From: Chryseobacterium echinoideorum
Lineage (GTDB): Bacteria; Bacteroidota; Bacteroidia; Flavobacteriales; Weeksellaceae
NCBI RefSeq assembly: GCF_007474535.1
Contig: NZ_VKNW01000001.1
Coordinates: 372,001 to 436,000 of the forward strand
Length of the DNA stretch: 64,000 bases
Direction of reading: 5' to 3'
Shown: piece after piece, positions 53,023 through 60,463 of the stretch
Position numbering within the stretch: the first letter of the stretch is position 1
How the letters are laid out: the number at the start of each line of letters is the position of its first letter
Position numbers and translations under genes: made by a program
Notes under the pieces: model-generated
What the model was told of the DNA's origin: nothing
The model's input: only the letters and a program-made list of their open reading frames with translations
Database searches by the model: none

Positions 53023-53568
53023 GTGTTAAAAATAGAAGAACTGGTTCATGCATTCATTCATTCTCAATGTGATTTTGAGAACGAAATTGTGCTTACCAAT
53101 CATTTCCAGGCAGATTGGGAAGCAGATATTCTGATCATCAACTCTGAAGGTTTTAGCCATGAAATTGAAATAAAACTTTCTAAAAGTGATTTTAAAAATG
53201 ATTTTAAAAAATCTTACACTAATAATTCCACAGGAGAAAAATATCTGAAACATGACAAAATATGCTGTGGTGATTATATTTGCAACTCATTCAGCTTTTT
53301 GCTTCCGATGGGAATGATAGAGCATTCTTTAATACCTCAACATTGCGGAATCATTGAATTTTACCACAATGTAGATTCATGGGAAACAGAATTTTACGAA
53401 ATCCGTAAAGCACCAAAAGTGCATGATGACTCTTACTGGAAGCTTACAGATAAAGATTTATTCATCAGAAAAATAGCACTGAATCTTCTTTACCGTAAAA
53501 TGGAAATCAAAGGAAAACATGAAGAACTTATTTTTAAAAATCCTTTTGATTTAAAAAACAGAAAATAA
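53023..53568 (+). CDS. Predicted PD-(D/E)XK-fold protein of unknown function
   Basis: The 181-residue protein starts at GTG, 24 bases after the LuxE-like stop. It has the core of a PD-(D/E)XK nuclease fold: WEADILIIN with Asp35, then FSHEIEIKLSKSDF with Glu49-x-Lys51. The remainder is rich in Lys, Asp and aromatic residues, with a Cys-rich patch (KICCGDYICN) near residue 85. It may be a nuclease or repair factor, by fold; no family match was made. A strong bidirectional terminator follows. Confidence 0.65.
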   Translation: MLKIEELVHAFIHSQCDFENEIVLTNHFQADWEADILIINSEGFSHEIEIKLSKSDFKNDFKKSYTNNSTGEKYLKHDKICCGDYICNSFSFLLPMGMIEHSLIPQHCGIIEFYHNVDSWETEFYEIRKAPKVHDDSYWKLTDKDLFIRKIALNLLYRKMEIKGKHEELIFKNPFDLKNRK

Positions 53569-53606
53569 AAAAACCTGCTTCAATTAAACATGAAGCAGGT
53601 TTTTTT
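53567..53606. terminator. Bidirectional intrinsic terminator
   Basis: AAAAAAACCTGCTTCA and TGAAGCAGGTTTTTTT form a 16-bp stem with an 8-base loop between two convergent genes. Confidence 0.93.
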
Positions 53607-53624
53607 AAGAAAATGATTGATATA

Positions 53625-54341
53625 TTACACTGTAGGTTCAGGTTTTTCAATCAGTATATTGTAAGTGAAAGCTGCCGAAATACCTCCCAAAACAGGAGCT
53701 GCAACAAATAACCAAAGCTGTGAAAGTGCTTCTCCGCCGGCAAAAATTGCAGGGCCAATACTTCTTGCAGGATTTACAGAAACTCCTGTTATTTTTATCC
53801 CTACAATATGGATGAGAACCAGAGAAAATCCTATTGCTAAGCCGGCAAATCCGCCATTGATATTTTTTGTTGAGGTAGATCCTAAAATAACCATCAAAAA
53901 GATAAAGGTAAATACAAACTCTGCCACAAACGCTGCAGTCATATTATAGGCATCCAGATACCCTGTTCCCCAGCCATTAGAGCCCAATGCCCATTCTCCC
54001 ATTACCGCACCGGGATGATTGGTAAAAATTACATAAAGCACTCCGGCTCCGATTATTGCTCCTAAAATTTGTGCAATAATGTAAAGTAATGCCTCATCTA
54101 GCTTCATTCTTCCTGCTGCGACCATCGCTATCGAAATTGCTGGATTGATGTGGCATCCTGAGATATGTCCTATAGCATAAGCCATAGCTACAACACTTAA
54201 ACCAAATGCAAAAGATATTCCTAGGAGTCCTACCCCTGTTGTGCCGTCTGCTCCAGCAATTACTGCACTTCCGCAGCCCATGAGAACAAGTACCATTGTG
54301 CCGATCATTTCGGCTACAAATTTTGATGTTTTTGAAATCAT
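53625..54341 (-). CDS. Aquaporin / MIP family channel
   Basis: The 238-residue integral membrane protein has six hydrophobic helices. The two half-helix NPA motifs are HINPAISIAM (about residue 65) and VNPARSIGPA (about 190), which form the pore. GHISGCHINP and the Gly-rich segments match the AqpZ-like water channels, with an arginine following the second NPA as in water-selective members. It sits alone, ended by a bidirectional terminator. Specificity for water over glycerol is inferred. Confidence 0.92.
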   Translation of the reverse strand: MISKTSKFVAEMIGTMVLVLMGCGSAVIAGADGTTGVGLLGISFAFGLSVVAMAYAIGHISGCHINPAISIAMVAAGRMKLDEALLYIIAQILGAIIGAGVLYVIFTNHPGAVMGEWALGSNGWGTGYLDAYNMTAAFVAEFVFTFIFLMVILGSTSTKNINGGFAGLAIGFSLVLIHIVGIKITGVSVNPARSIGPAIFAGGEALSQLWLFVAAPVLGGISAAFTYNILIEKPEPTV

Positions 54342-54788
54342 TTTAATGTTTTTTAAATTATTAATCGCTAATGTACAAAAATTAATTATTTAATAATTAT
54401 GATTAATTGATGAATTTAATGATTCTAATTGGTATATATTTTATTTAAAATTTAAAAAACATGAGTTTTTTATTAAATTTATTTATTATCATGTGTGCAT
54501 GGGTGGTGGATAATTTTAACATAATAGATTATGATTTTGAAATATGTATTTATCAAAATATTTTCAAAATAATGTTCATCTGATTTTATTTTCATCAGAA
54601 ATAAATAGAATATTGCGAGGAAACGTATCAAAAAGTTGATTTGAATTAAATATTTTTTCGATTCTACTTTATTAAAATTTCCACTTTTATGGAAGTCATA
54701 GTTTAAATCTGCTATGAATTATCAACTGAAAATTTATTATATTTGAAAACTTTACAGATTAAATGAAGTTTAAGTTGAAATTATTTTA
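54342..54788. other. Long AT-rich intergenic region
   Basis: About 445 bases between the divergent aquaporin and DUF5715 genes. A TATATTTG -7-like element at 54738-54745 may drive the DUF5715 gene. The only open frame is a 40-codon run (54461-54583) that I do not accept. No repeat or structured RNA was recognised. Confidence 0.5.
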
Positions 54789-55406
54789 ATGAAAAAGCTG
54801 CTGTATTTTTTTCTTTTGTTATTTTACCAGGTATTTTATTCGCAATCTTCAAAGAAAACAAGTTCATGTTATGATTTGAAAGAAGTATTGAAAGTGCAGC
54901 CTACTTTTCTTTATCAGCCTCATTTGGACGCTTCACGAAGTTTTAATGTAAAGGTTTTGGAAAGCACAGCTCATGTACAGAAATATATCAATAAAGGTAA
55001 ATTTCATACAGTTAAAAAAAGCGGTAAAGGTTTCAGAGTACAAAAGCTGCAATACAGCAGAGCTTATTTGGTTTCAAAAGCTAAAATTACATTAGAAAAC
55101 ATTGGAGCAAGATTCAGCAAAGAAACCAAAGGTCAGACTTTTACTGTTTCATCACTTACCAGAACGCTTGAAGATCAATGCAGGCTAAGAAAAGTCAACA
55201 GCAATGCGTCATTAGGAATAAGCTCTCATAATTATGGGAACTCTTTCGATATTTCTTATGTAAGGTTTAATAATGTTCTCCGAACCAATCCGAAACTGGA
55301 AGCAGCACTAGAAAAGGTTTTGAAACATTATGCCAATTTGGGGCGTATTTATTACATTAAAGAAAGACAGCAGAGTTGTTTTCATGTCACTGTAAGAAAT
55401 TACTGA
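54789..55406 (+). CDS. DUF5715 family exported protein, M15-like fold
   Basis: The 205-residue protein has a signal peptide (to about residue 19, FYSQ) and a DUF5715 domain. The domain contains FTVSSLTRTLEDQCRL, SSHNYGNSFDISYV (His147 and Asp154) and the C-terminal CFHVTVRN (His199). This His, Asp, His spacing is the zinc site of the M15 (D-Ala-D-Ala carboxypeptidase/lysin) fold, so it may act on peptidoglycan in the periplasm; this is an inference from the motif. Confidence 0.83.
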   Translation: MKKLLYFFLLLFYQVFYSQSSKKTSSCYDLKEVLKVQPTFLYQPHLDASRSFNVKVLESTAHVQKYINKGKFHTVKKSGKGFRVQKLQYSRAYLVSKAKITLENIGARFSKETKGQTFTVSSLTRTLEDQCRLRKVNSNASLGISSHNYGNSFDISYVRFNNVLRTNPKLEAALEKVLKHYANLGRIYYIKERQQSCFHVTVRNY

Positions 55407-55486
55407 TTTACAATTCTTTTATTTTGCTTACTTTTGCACCCGGAAAACATTCACATACATTTATTCATCATTAATATTCATAAAAG

Positions 55487-57421
55487 ATGCTTTCGGTTCA
55501 GGGTTTAGGTTTACATCATTCGGGAAATTATTTGTTTCAGAACGTCAATTTTACCATCAAAAAAGACGATAAAATTGGTCTTGTTGGAAAAAACGGAGCG
55601 GGAAAATCTACGCTTTTGAAAATGCTTTCAGGAGAAATTTCCTTTTATGAAGGCAATGTTGTGCCGGAAGGAAATATTACGATTGGTTTCCTTAAACAGG
55701 ATCTTGATTTCGTGAAAGGAAGAACGGTCTGGAATGAAACCATGCAGGCTTTTGAGCAGATCAATGCATGGAAAGATGAATTGGAAGAAGTAAACCATCA
55801 GATGACGGTAAGAACGGACTACGAAAGTGATTCTTATACCGACCTTATCAATAAAATGACCGAGCTGAATGATCTTCTGATGCACCACGATGCCTACAAT
55901 CTGGAAGGAGATATGGAAAAAGTACTTTTCGGTCTTGGTTTTAAAGCAGATGATTTTCAGAAAATTACAGACGAATTTTCAGGTGGATGGAGAATGAGAA
56001 TTGAGCTGGCCAAGCTTCTTCTTCAAAAGAACGATATCATGCTTCTTGATGAGCCTACCAATCACCTGGATATGGAATCTATCATCTGGCTGGAAAACTT
56101 TTTGAAAGATTATCCCGGAGCAATTGTTTTGGTAAGTCACGACAAACAGTTTATGACTGCCGTTTGTAACAGAACTTTTGATATCAATAACAAAAAGGTT
56201 GATGATTATAAAGCCAACTATTCCAAATATCTGGTCATGCGTGAAGACCGACGCGAAAAGCTGATTCAGGCAAAAAAGAATCAGGATGCGGAAATCAAGC
56301 AGATGGAGGATAATATCAATAAATTCCGTGCAAGTGCTACAAAAGCTTCTTTTGCCCAGTCATTGATCAAGAAATTAGATAAAATCGAAAGAATTGAGGT
56401 TGATAATGAAGATGTTTCTAAATTTAATATCCGTTTTGTACAATCGGTAGTTCCCGGTAAAGTTATTTTTGAGGCAGAAAATCTTGGAAAATCTTACGGT
56501 GAAAAGAAAATTTTTGACAATGTAGATTTTATGGTTCAGCGTGGAGACAGAATTGCGCTTCTCGGACAAAACGGACAGGGTAAAACTACTTTAGCTAAAA
56601 TTCTTGCTGGTGACATTAAAGATTATTCAGGGAGCTGGAATTTGGGTCATAATGTCAACATAGGATATTTTGCTCAGAATCAGGAGGAGGTTTTAACGCC
56701 GAATAAAACCGTACAGGAAGAAGCAGAAGATGCGGCAACCGAAGAAACCAGACCGAGAGTTAGAGATTTATTAGGTTCTTTCCTTTTTCAGGGGGAAGCG
56801 GTGAACAAGAAAACGAAAGTGCTTTCCGGAGGAGAAAGAAACCGCTTGGCTCTTTGTAAATTGTTGTTGCGTCCGTTCAATACTTTAATTATGGACGAAC
56901 CTACCAATCACCTTGATATTCAGTCAAAAGAAATTATTAAACTGGCTTTACAGAAATTTGAAGGAACTTTGATTGTGATTTCTCACGACAGAGAATTTTT
57001 GCAAGGTCTTTGTGATAAAATTTACGAATTCCGGGATGGGAAGATGAAAGAGTTTTTGGGCGACATCAACGAATATCTTGAATATCGACAAAAGGAATCA
57101 ATCAGAGAAATTTCTGCTGAAAAAGCTAAACTTCACGGAGAAGAAGCTAAAGCTGCAGTAAAGCTTAAAAATGAGGAAAAAAAATCAGAAGGTACTTCTC
57201 ATACATCTACCATCATAAGTAAAGAACAGAAAAATATTCAGAATAAGCTGAAAAAAGTAGAAGAACAAATTGCTGAGCTTGAAATTGCTATAGAAAACTT
57301 TGAGACTTCTTTTACTAAAGAAAACCCTTCTGAGGAGACTCTCGAAAAATATAATAAAACCAAGGAAAACCTAGATATCGCCTTACAGGAATGGGAATAT
57401 TTAGGAACACAGCTTGGATAA
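55487..57421 (+). CDS. ABC-F family ATP-binding protein
   Basis: The 644-residue protein has two ABC domains and no membrane helices. Domain one has Walker A GKNGAGKS near residue 36, FSGGWRMR and LLDEPTNHLD. Domain two, after a charged linker, has GQNGQGKT near residue 361, LSGGERNRL and MDEPTNHLD. The C-terminal end is a coiled coil rich in Lys and Glu. ABC-F proteins act on the ribosome, either helping translation or protecting against antibiotics; the linker length suggests a translation factor, but the sub-type is not clear. A hairpin follows. Confidence 0.95.
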   Translation: MLSVQGLGLHHSGNYLFQNVNFTIKKDDKIGLVGKNGAGKSTLLKMLSGEISFYEGNVVPEGNITIGFLKQDLDFVKGRTVWNETMQAFEQINAWKDELEEVNHQMTVRTDYESDSYTDLINKMTELNDLLMHHDAYNLEGDMEKVLFGLGFKADDFQKITDEFSGGWRMRIELAKLLLQKNDIMLLDEPTNHLDMESIIWLENFLKDYPGAIVLVSHDKQFMTAVCNRTFDINNKKVDDYKANYSKYLVMREDRREKLIQAKKNQDAEIKQMEDNINKFRASATKASFAQSLIKKLDKIERIEVDNEDVSKFNIRFVQSVVPGKVIFEAENLGKSYGEKKIFDNVDFMVQRGDRIALLGQNGQGKTTLAKILAGDIKDYSGSWNLGHNVNIGYFAQNQEEVLTPNKTVQEEAEDAATEETRPRVRDLLGSFLFQGEAVNKKTKVLSGGERNRLALCKLLLRPFNTLIMDEPTNHLDIQSKEIIKLALQKFEGTLIVISHDREFLQGLCDKIYEFRDGKMKEFLGDINEYLEYRQKESIREISAEKAKLHGEEAKAAVKLKNEEKKSEGTSHTSTIISKEQKNIQNKLKKVEEQIAELEIAIENFETSFTKENPSEETLEKYNKTKENLDIALQEWEYLGTQLG

Positions 57422-57433
57422 TTTCAGGAACAT

Positions 57434-57469
57434 AAGATGAACTTTTTTACAGTTCATCTTTTTTTTTAC
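57434..57469. terminator. Bidirectional intrinsic terminator
   Basis: AAGATGAACT and AGTTCATCTT enclose a 7-base loop, followed by TTTTTTTT. It lies between the ABC-F gene and the DUF1573 gene, which converge here. Confidence 0.85.
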
Positions 57470-57898
57470 TCATTCCGTAACATTGCCCTCCAAGCTAAGT
57501 ATATAATTCTCCTGTTCAAAATTTCCTTTTAAGAAAATAGTTATTTTGTTTCTTCCGATGTCTTCTTTTTTTGGTTTGAATTTCGCTTTTATCGTCAAAA
57601 AATCTGCAGGTTGTATATCATTGTTTTTATATTCTAATGAAGTGCAATTGCAAGACTGTGAAATTTTGCTTAGTACAACGGGAGTCTCGCCAACATTCAT
57701 AATTTTAAAATCATATCCAACAGAATCTCTATAAGAAATTTCACCAAAGTTATACTCAGAAACAGGAATCTTTATTTTGCCGTCGTTTTTAGTGATGTTA
57801 ATTGAATATTTGTTGTTTGATAATGTTTTGATAACCGCAATTATTATAACGAATATGGCAAACAATGTGATGAGAATTATTTTTAATGTTTTGTTCAT
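57470..57898 (-). CDS. DUF1573 domain membrane-anchored protein
   Basis: The 142-residue protein has an N-terminal hydrophobic helix (about 7-26) and a DUF1573 Ig-like domain: EYNFGEISYRDSVGYDFKI followed by VSKISQSCNCTSLEYKN with the paired cysteines, and DFLTIKAKFKPKKED. DUF1573 proteins are envelope proteins common in Bacteroidetes. It is the last gene of a minus-strand run that starts at 59326, with 81 bases to the next upstream gene. Confidence 0.88.
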   Translation of the reverse strand: MNKTLKIILITLFAIFVIIIAVIKTLSNNKYSINITKNDGKIKIPVSEYNFGEISYRDSVGYDFKIMNVGETPVVLSKISQSCNCTSLEYKNNDIQPADFLTIKAKFKPKKEDIGRNKITIFLKGNFEQENYILSLEGNVTE

Positions 57899-57979
57899 TT
57901 GTGTTTTAAGATTTATTTTTATTTTCTTTGTGCTTACTTTCTGCTTTTTGTTATCGCCATCAATACTTACTTCATCTAT

Positions 57980-58228
57980 TTATTCAATGTGATCAAAAAA
58001 AGTAAGTGTATCATTACTGATAGCAAATTCAGATAACTTATTATCATAAAGCACTCTGCTGTTTTCTGAAAAATGATAATTTCCAATTTCGTTTTTATGA
58101 AGAACAGTTTTATTATAATCAACAATCATGATCGAGTCAAACTCTTTATTGTCAGAAAACCTTATGATTTTCTGAGAAAATAATAAATTGCTGATGAATA
58201 ATACGGAAAAGAGAATACTCTTTTTCAA
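57980..58228 (-). CDS. Exported protein, short paralogue of the 268-residue neighbour
   Basis: The 82-residue product starts with a signal peptide (MKKSILFSVLFISNLLFSQ). The remainder matches the front of the neighbouring protein: KIIRFSDNKEFDSIMIVD against VIQRFSDGKLFDSITVVN, and SNDTLTFFD against QNDTLVFFD. It is therefore a partial duplicate covering only the N-terminal half. It lies 5 bases beyond its paralogue in the same operon. Function unknown. Confidence 0.72.
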   Translation of the reverse strand: MKKSILFSVLFISNLLFSQKIIRFSDNKEFDSIMIVDYNKTVLHKNEIGNYHFSENSRVLYDNKLSEFAISNDTLTFFDHIE

Positions 58229-58233
58229 AATAA

Positions 58234-59040
58234 TTATTGCAGGATTTTTAGTTTGTACAATATACCTTGATCATCATCTTTTTTCCAACCCCCATAATGT
58301 ACTGGATTATATAACCAAACATTTGATTGTTCTGTTGTCTTAAGACTAAGAGCAAAAACATTATTTTTAGCATGAATAAACTTGAAAATTATAAAGAAAC
58401 CGTTTTCAGGATATTTAATAATTTTTGGAAGCTTTATTTCCCAAATTCTCCCTTTTATTTCTTTAGTATTAATTTCAAATGTGCTGAGCGGTTCTTGTTC
58501 ATTAGGAAGACCATTCTTGTTTGGTAATATTTGAATTTCCATTTTCCCCGAATTTAATATTTCTTTGTTTTTTAGTTCTGGAAAAACGTATACTGACTTA
58601 ATATATGTAGTTTTTTTCTCAGTGTCAAAATTTATAGAAGTCCCCATTGGGTAATTGGAATTTAGAACATAAAAAAAATTTTTATGATTACTTTTTTTAA
58701 TTATTTTTTCTTGTTTTTCTTTTAAATTAGACTGCGAAAGCTTTATTGCCTCAATTTCCTTCACCTTATCAAAAAATACCAAAGTGTCATTTTGTATGGA
58801 GAAATCAATTTGTTTTCCGTTATACAACACTTTGCTTTCTCTATTAAAATTAAAAGTTCTAAAATTTAAAGACGTTAAAATTACATTTTCTTCAGCGTTT
58901 ACAACAGTAATTGAATCAAATAACTTCCCATCAGAAAATCGTTGTATTACTTGAGCTTTATTATTAAAGCTTAATAAAATTAGGGAAAAGAACAAAAGTT
59001 CTTTTCCCATTACTAATGTTTTTTTAAATAAATTTTTCAT
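58234..59040 (-). CDS. Exported protein of unknown function
   Basis: A longer frame runs back to 59259 over the small peptide gene, but the methionine at 59040 starts a sensible signal region (MGKELLFFSLILLSFNNKAQ follows), so I use it; the product is 268 residues. It contains the RFSDGKLFDSITVV motif shared with its short neighbour, a Lys-rich middle (LKEKQEKIIKKSNHKN), and a C-terminal beta-rich half with EIKLPKIIKYPENGFF. It begins 4 bases after the peptide gene stop. No family recognised. Confidence 0.75.
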   Translation of the reverse strand: MKNLFKKTLVMGKELLFFSLILLSFNNKAQVIQRFSDGKLFDSITVVNAEENVILTSLNFRTFNFNRESKVLYNGKQIDFSIQNDTLVFFDKVKEIEAIKLSQSNLKEKQEKIIKKSNHKNFFYVLNSNYPMGTSINFDTEKKTTYIKSVYVFPELKNKEILNSGKMEIQILPNKNGLPNEQEPLSTFEINTKEIKGRIWEIKLPKIIKYPENGFFIIFKFIHAKNNVFALSLKTTEQSNVWLYNPVHYGGWKKDDDQGILYKLKILQ

Positions 59041-59044
59041 TTTA

Positions 59045-59326
59045 TTAACAAGAAATACATCCCTTCGGTATACCGCAGTCAGACATTCCGCTTTGAGTTT
59101 GTGTTGTAGTACTAACTCCAACCCAAAATACATAGTATTCAACTTCATAGGTAACTGTATAGGTAGTGGTTCCGTCAGGATTTTGTCCACTTGGTGTACA
59201 TGAAACAACATCCACAATTTCTTTCCCCCAGAATTTTCTTCCGTTTTCAGCATTTTCATCTGTAGCTGAAGTCATTGCAAATACTGATGCCAATCCTAAA
59301 GCACCAATCAAAAATTTCTTTTTCAT
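59045..59326 (-). CDS. Small cysteine-rich exported peptide
   Basis: The 93-residue product starts MKKKFLIGALGLASVFAMTS, a signal-like region, followed by an acidic stretch (ATDENAENGRK). The remaining 60 residues have cysteines at 43, 84, 90 and 93 and an aromatic, Thr-rich middle (TTTYTVTYEVEYYVFWVG). It could be a small secreted peptide held by disulfide bonds or a bacteriocin-like product; this is inference. It heads a run of four minus-strand genes and is divergent from the XRE regulator 150 bases away. Confidence 0.75.
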   Translation of the reverse strand: MKKKFLIGALGLASVFAMTSATDENAENGRKFWGKEIVDVVSCTPSGQNPDGTTTYTVTYEVEYYVFWVGVSTTTQTQSGMSDCGIPKGCISC

Positions 59327-59428
59327 AATTGTTAAGTTTTTAAAATTAATAAATATTTTTTTATCACAGTGCTAAGATATTTTTGTTTTTAGAATAAATC
59401 TGTACAAAATTTTACCATTTTTCTGCAA

Positions 59429-59460
59429 TTGTTTACCCAAAATAAAATTTATTACATTTG
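59429..59460 (+). promoter_or_regulatory. Bacteroidetes-type promoter for the XRE regulator
   Basis: TTG (59429-59431) and TACATTTG (59453-59460) are 21 bases apart; the regulator start is 15 bases further on. The divergent operon start is nearby, so the same space could hold a regulator binding site, but I see no clear palindrome. Confidence 0.6.
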
Positions 59461-59475
59461 TGGAAAAATCAGATT

Positions 59476-59808
59476 ATGAGTGTAGGAACAACCATCAGAA
59501 GACTAAGGGAAAGCCAGGGCAAAACGCAAAAAGAAATTGCCGATTTGCTCAATGTAGACAGAAGAACGTATGCAAAGTGGGAAGAAGAAGCTGCCGAAGT
59601 AAAAAGCAGTTTGGTGCCTAACTTGGCAGAAATTTTTGGGGTAGAAATTGCCGATCTATATAAAAGTGACAAAAGCATCGAAATTAAAGACAGCTTTAGA
59701 GACAATGAAATTAAAAATACTGTTGTAATCATACTTACCGATAAAGAATTAACTGAAAAGTTTTTAGATTTGTTTAATAATTCAATTAAAAATAGCAGTA
59801 AAGAATAA
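59476..59808 (+). CDS. XRE-family helix-turn-helix regulator, copy 2
   Basis: The start is placed at MSVGTTIRRLR because it is homologous to the start of the regulator at 14146; a TTG start further up is less likely. The 110-residue protein has an HTH (KTQKEIADLLNVDRRTYAKW, residues 16-35) and a C-terminal segment with VVIILTDKELTEKFLDLF. The two regulators share AEIFxVEIxDL at the end of the HTH domain. It probably controls the divergent exported-protein operon, itself, or both. Confidence 0.88.
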   Translation: MSVGTTIRRLRESQGKTQKEIADLLNVDRRTYAKWEEEAAEVKSSLVPNLAEIFGVEIADLYKSDKSIEIKDSFRDNEIKNTVVIILTDKELTEKFLDLFNNSIKNSSKE

Positions 59809-59830
59809 TTTTTCTGCTTATCTTTGTATT

Positions 59831-60187
59831 ATGATTTGTACTAAAAGCAGACATTTCAAAAATTTCATCTCCAGACTGATGTTTGGCGTGTATTTTTTTG
59901 CGCTGTTTTCTCAGACATTTCATGAGCACGACTTTTCTGATACATTGAAAACCCTCAATCTTAAAAAGTCAGAAAACACACTTACTAAATCTGATGCTAA
60001 AGAATCTAAAGGAGACTGTTTAGCCTGTCATTTTATATCGACTGGAAATACGCTTCTGCCCGAAGAGTTTACATTCAAAGCTATTCAGCATTCAGAGAAA
60101 TCAGAACAAATTTTTACTCTTCAGGAAAAGATTTGGGCACAAACCAAATATTCTTTTCAGCTTCGCGGTCCGCCCGCAATTTCTTAA
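59831..60187 (+). CDS. Small membrane-associated protein with His and Cys motifs
   Basis: The 118-residue product has a hydrophobic segment (about 16-30) followed by FHEHDF (31-36) and GDCLACHF (61-68), a Cys-x-x-Cys-His pattern, and ends in SFQLRGPPAIS. Such short proteins with a conserved RGPP tail and paired histidines and cysteines are known beside metal-linked outer-membrane receptors (DUF2946-like); this is a resemblance, not a firm match. It lies 22 bases after the XRE gene and 270 bases before the TonB receptor gene. Confidence 0.65.
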   Translation: MICTKSRHFKNFISRLMFGVYFFALFSQTFHEHDFSDTLKTLNLKKSENTLTKSDAKESKGDCLACHFISTGNTLLPEEFTFKAIQHSEKSEQIFTLQEKIWAQTKYSFQLRGPPAIS

Positions 60188-60224
60188 TTCTCAAATTATC
60201 TTTTTCGGATTTTTTTTGCTTTAA

Positions 60225-60247
60225 ATTAACAACTTTTAGCTGTTAAT
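60225..60247. promoter_or_regulatory. Inverted repeat upstream of the TonB receptor gene
   Basis: ATTAACA and TGTTAAT are separated by 9 bases, with an outer-to-inner C/G match as well. It lies in the 270-base gap before the receptor, where an operator for a metal-responsive repressor could be expected. It is AT-rich, so chance is a real alternative. Confidence 0.35.
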
Positions 60248-60463
60248 AAATACAAGCGTTTTGCTTATTTCAATTTATTTTACCTCAATATTTTTTAGGG
60301 ATTAATATCTTATCTTCATGATGTAAGTCAAAAAGTAAAGCCTTTAGACCTGATTGCTTACAGGCTGCTTGTCACAGAAAAAATCCAATTCAAACTTTTT
60401 TAACGAACTGTATTTTGATCTTTGTTTATCAAAGGTTCAATTACGTAACTCAATTTATTGACA

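Noticed and set aside
54461..54583. A 40-codon open frame (MSFLLNLFIIMCAWVV onward) in the aquaporin/DUF5715 gap
   Set aside because: It is short, very AT-rich, has no recognisable ribosome site, and its second half reads as random Ile/Asn/Phe codons. Chance is more likely.
58234..59259. Longer version of the 268-residue exported protein reaching over the cysteine-rich peptide gene
   Set aside because: The extra N-terminal part is the peptide gene read in another frame, and the internal methionine at 59040 begins a signal-like region.
60188..60457. A riboswitch or cobalamin-type element before the TonB receptor
   Set aside because: No conserved riboswitch core was recognised; only the weak inverted repeat at 60225-60247 stands out.
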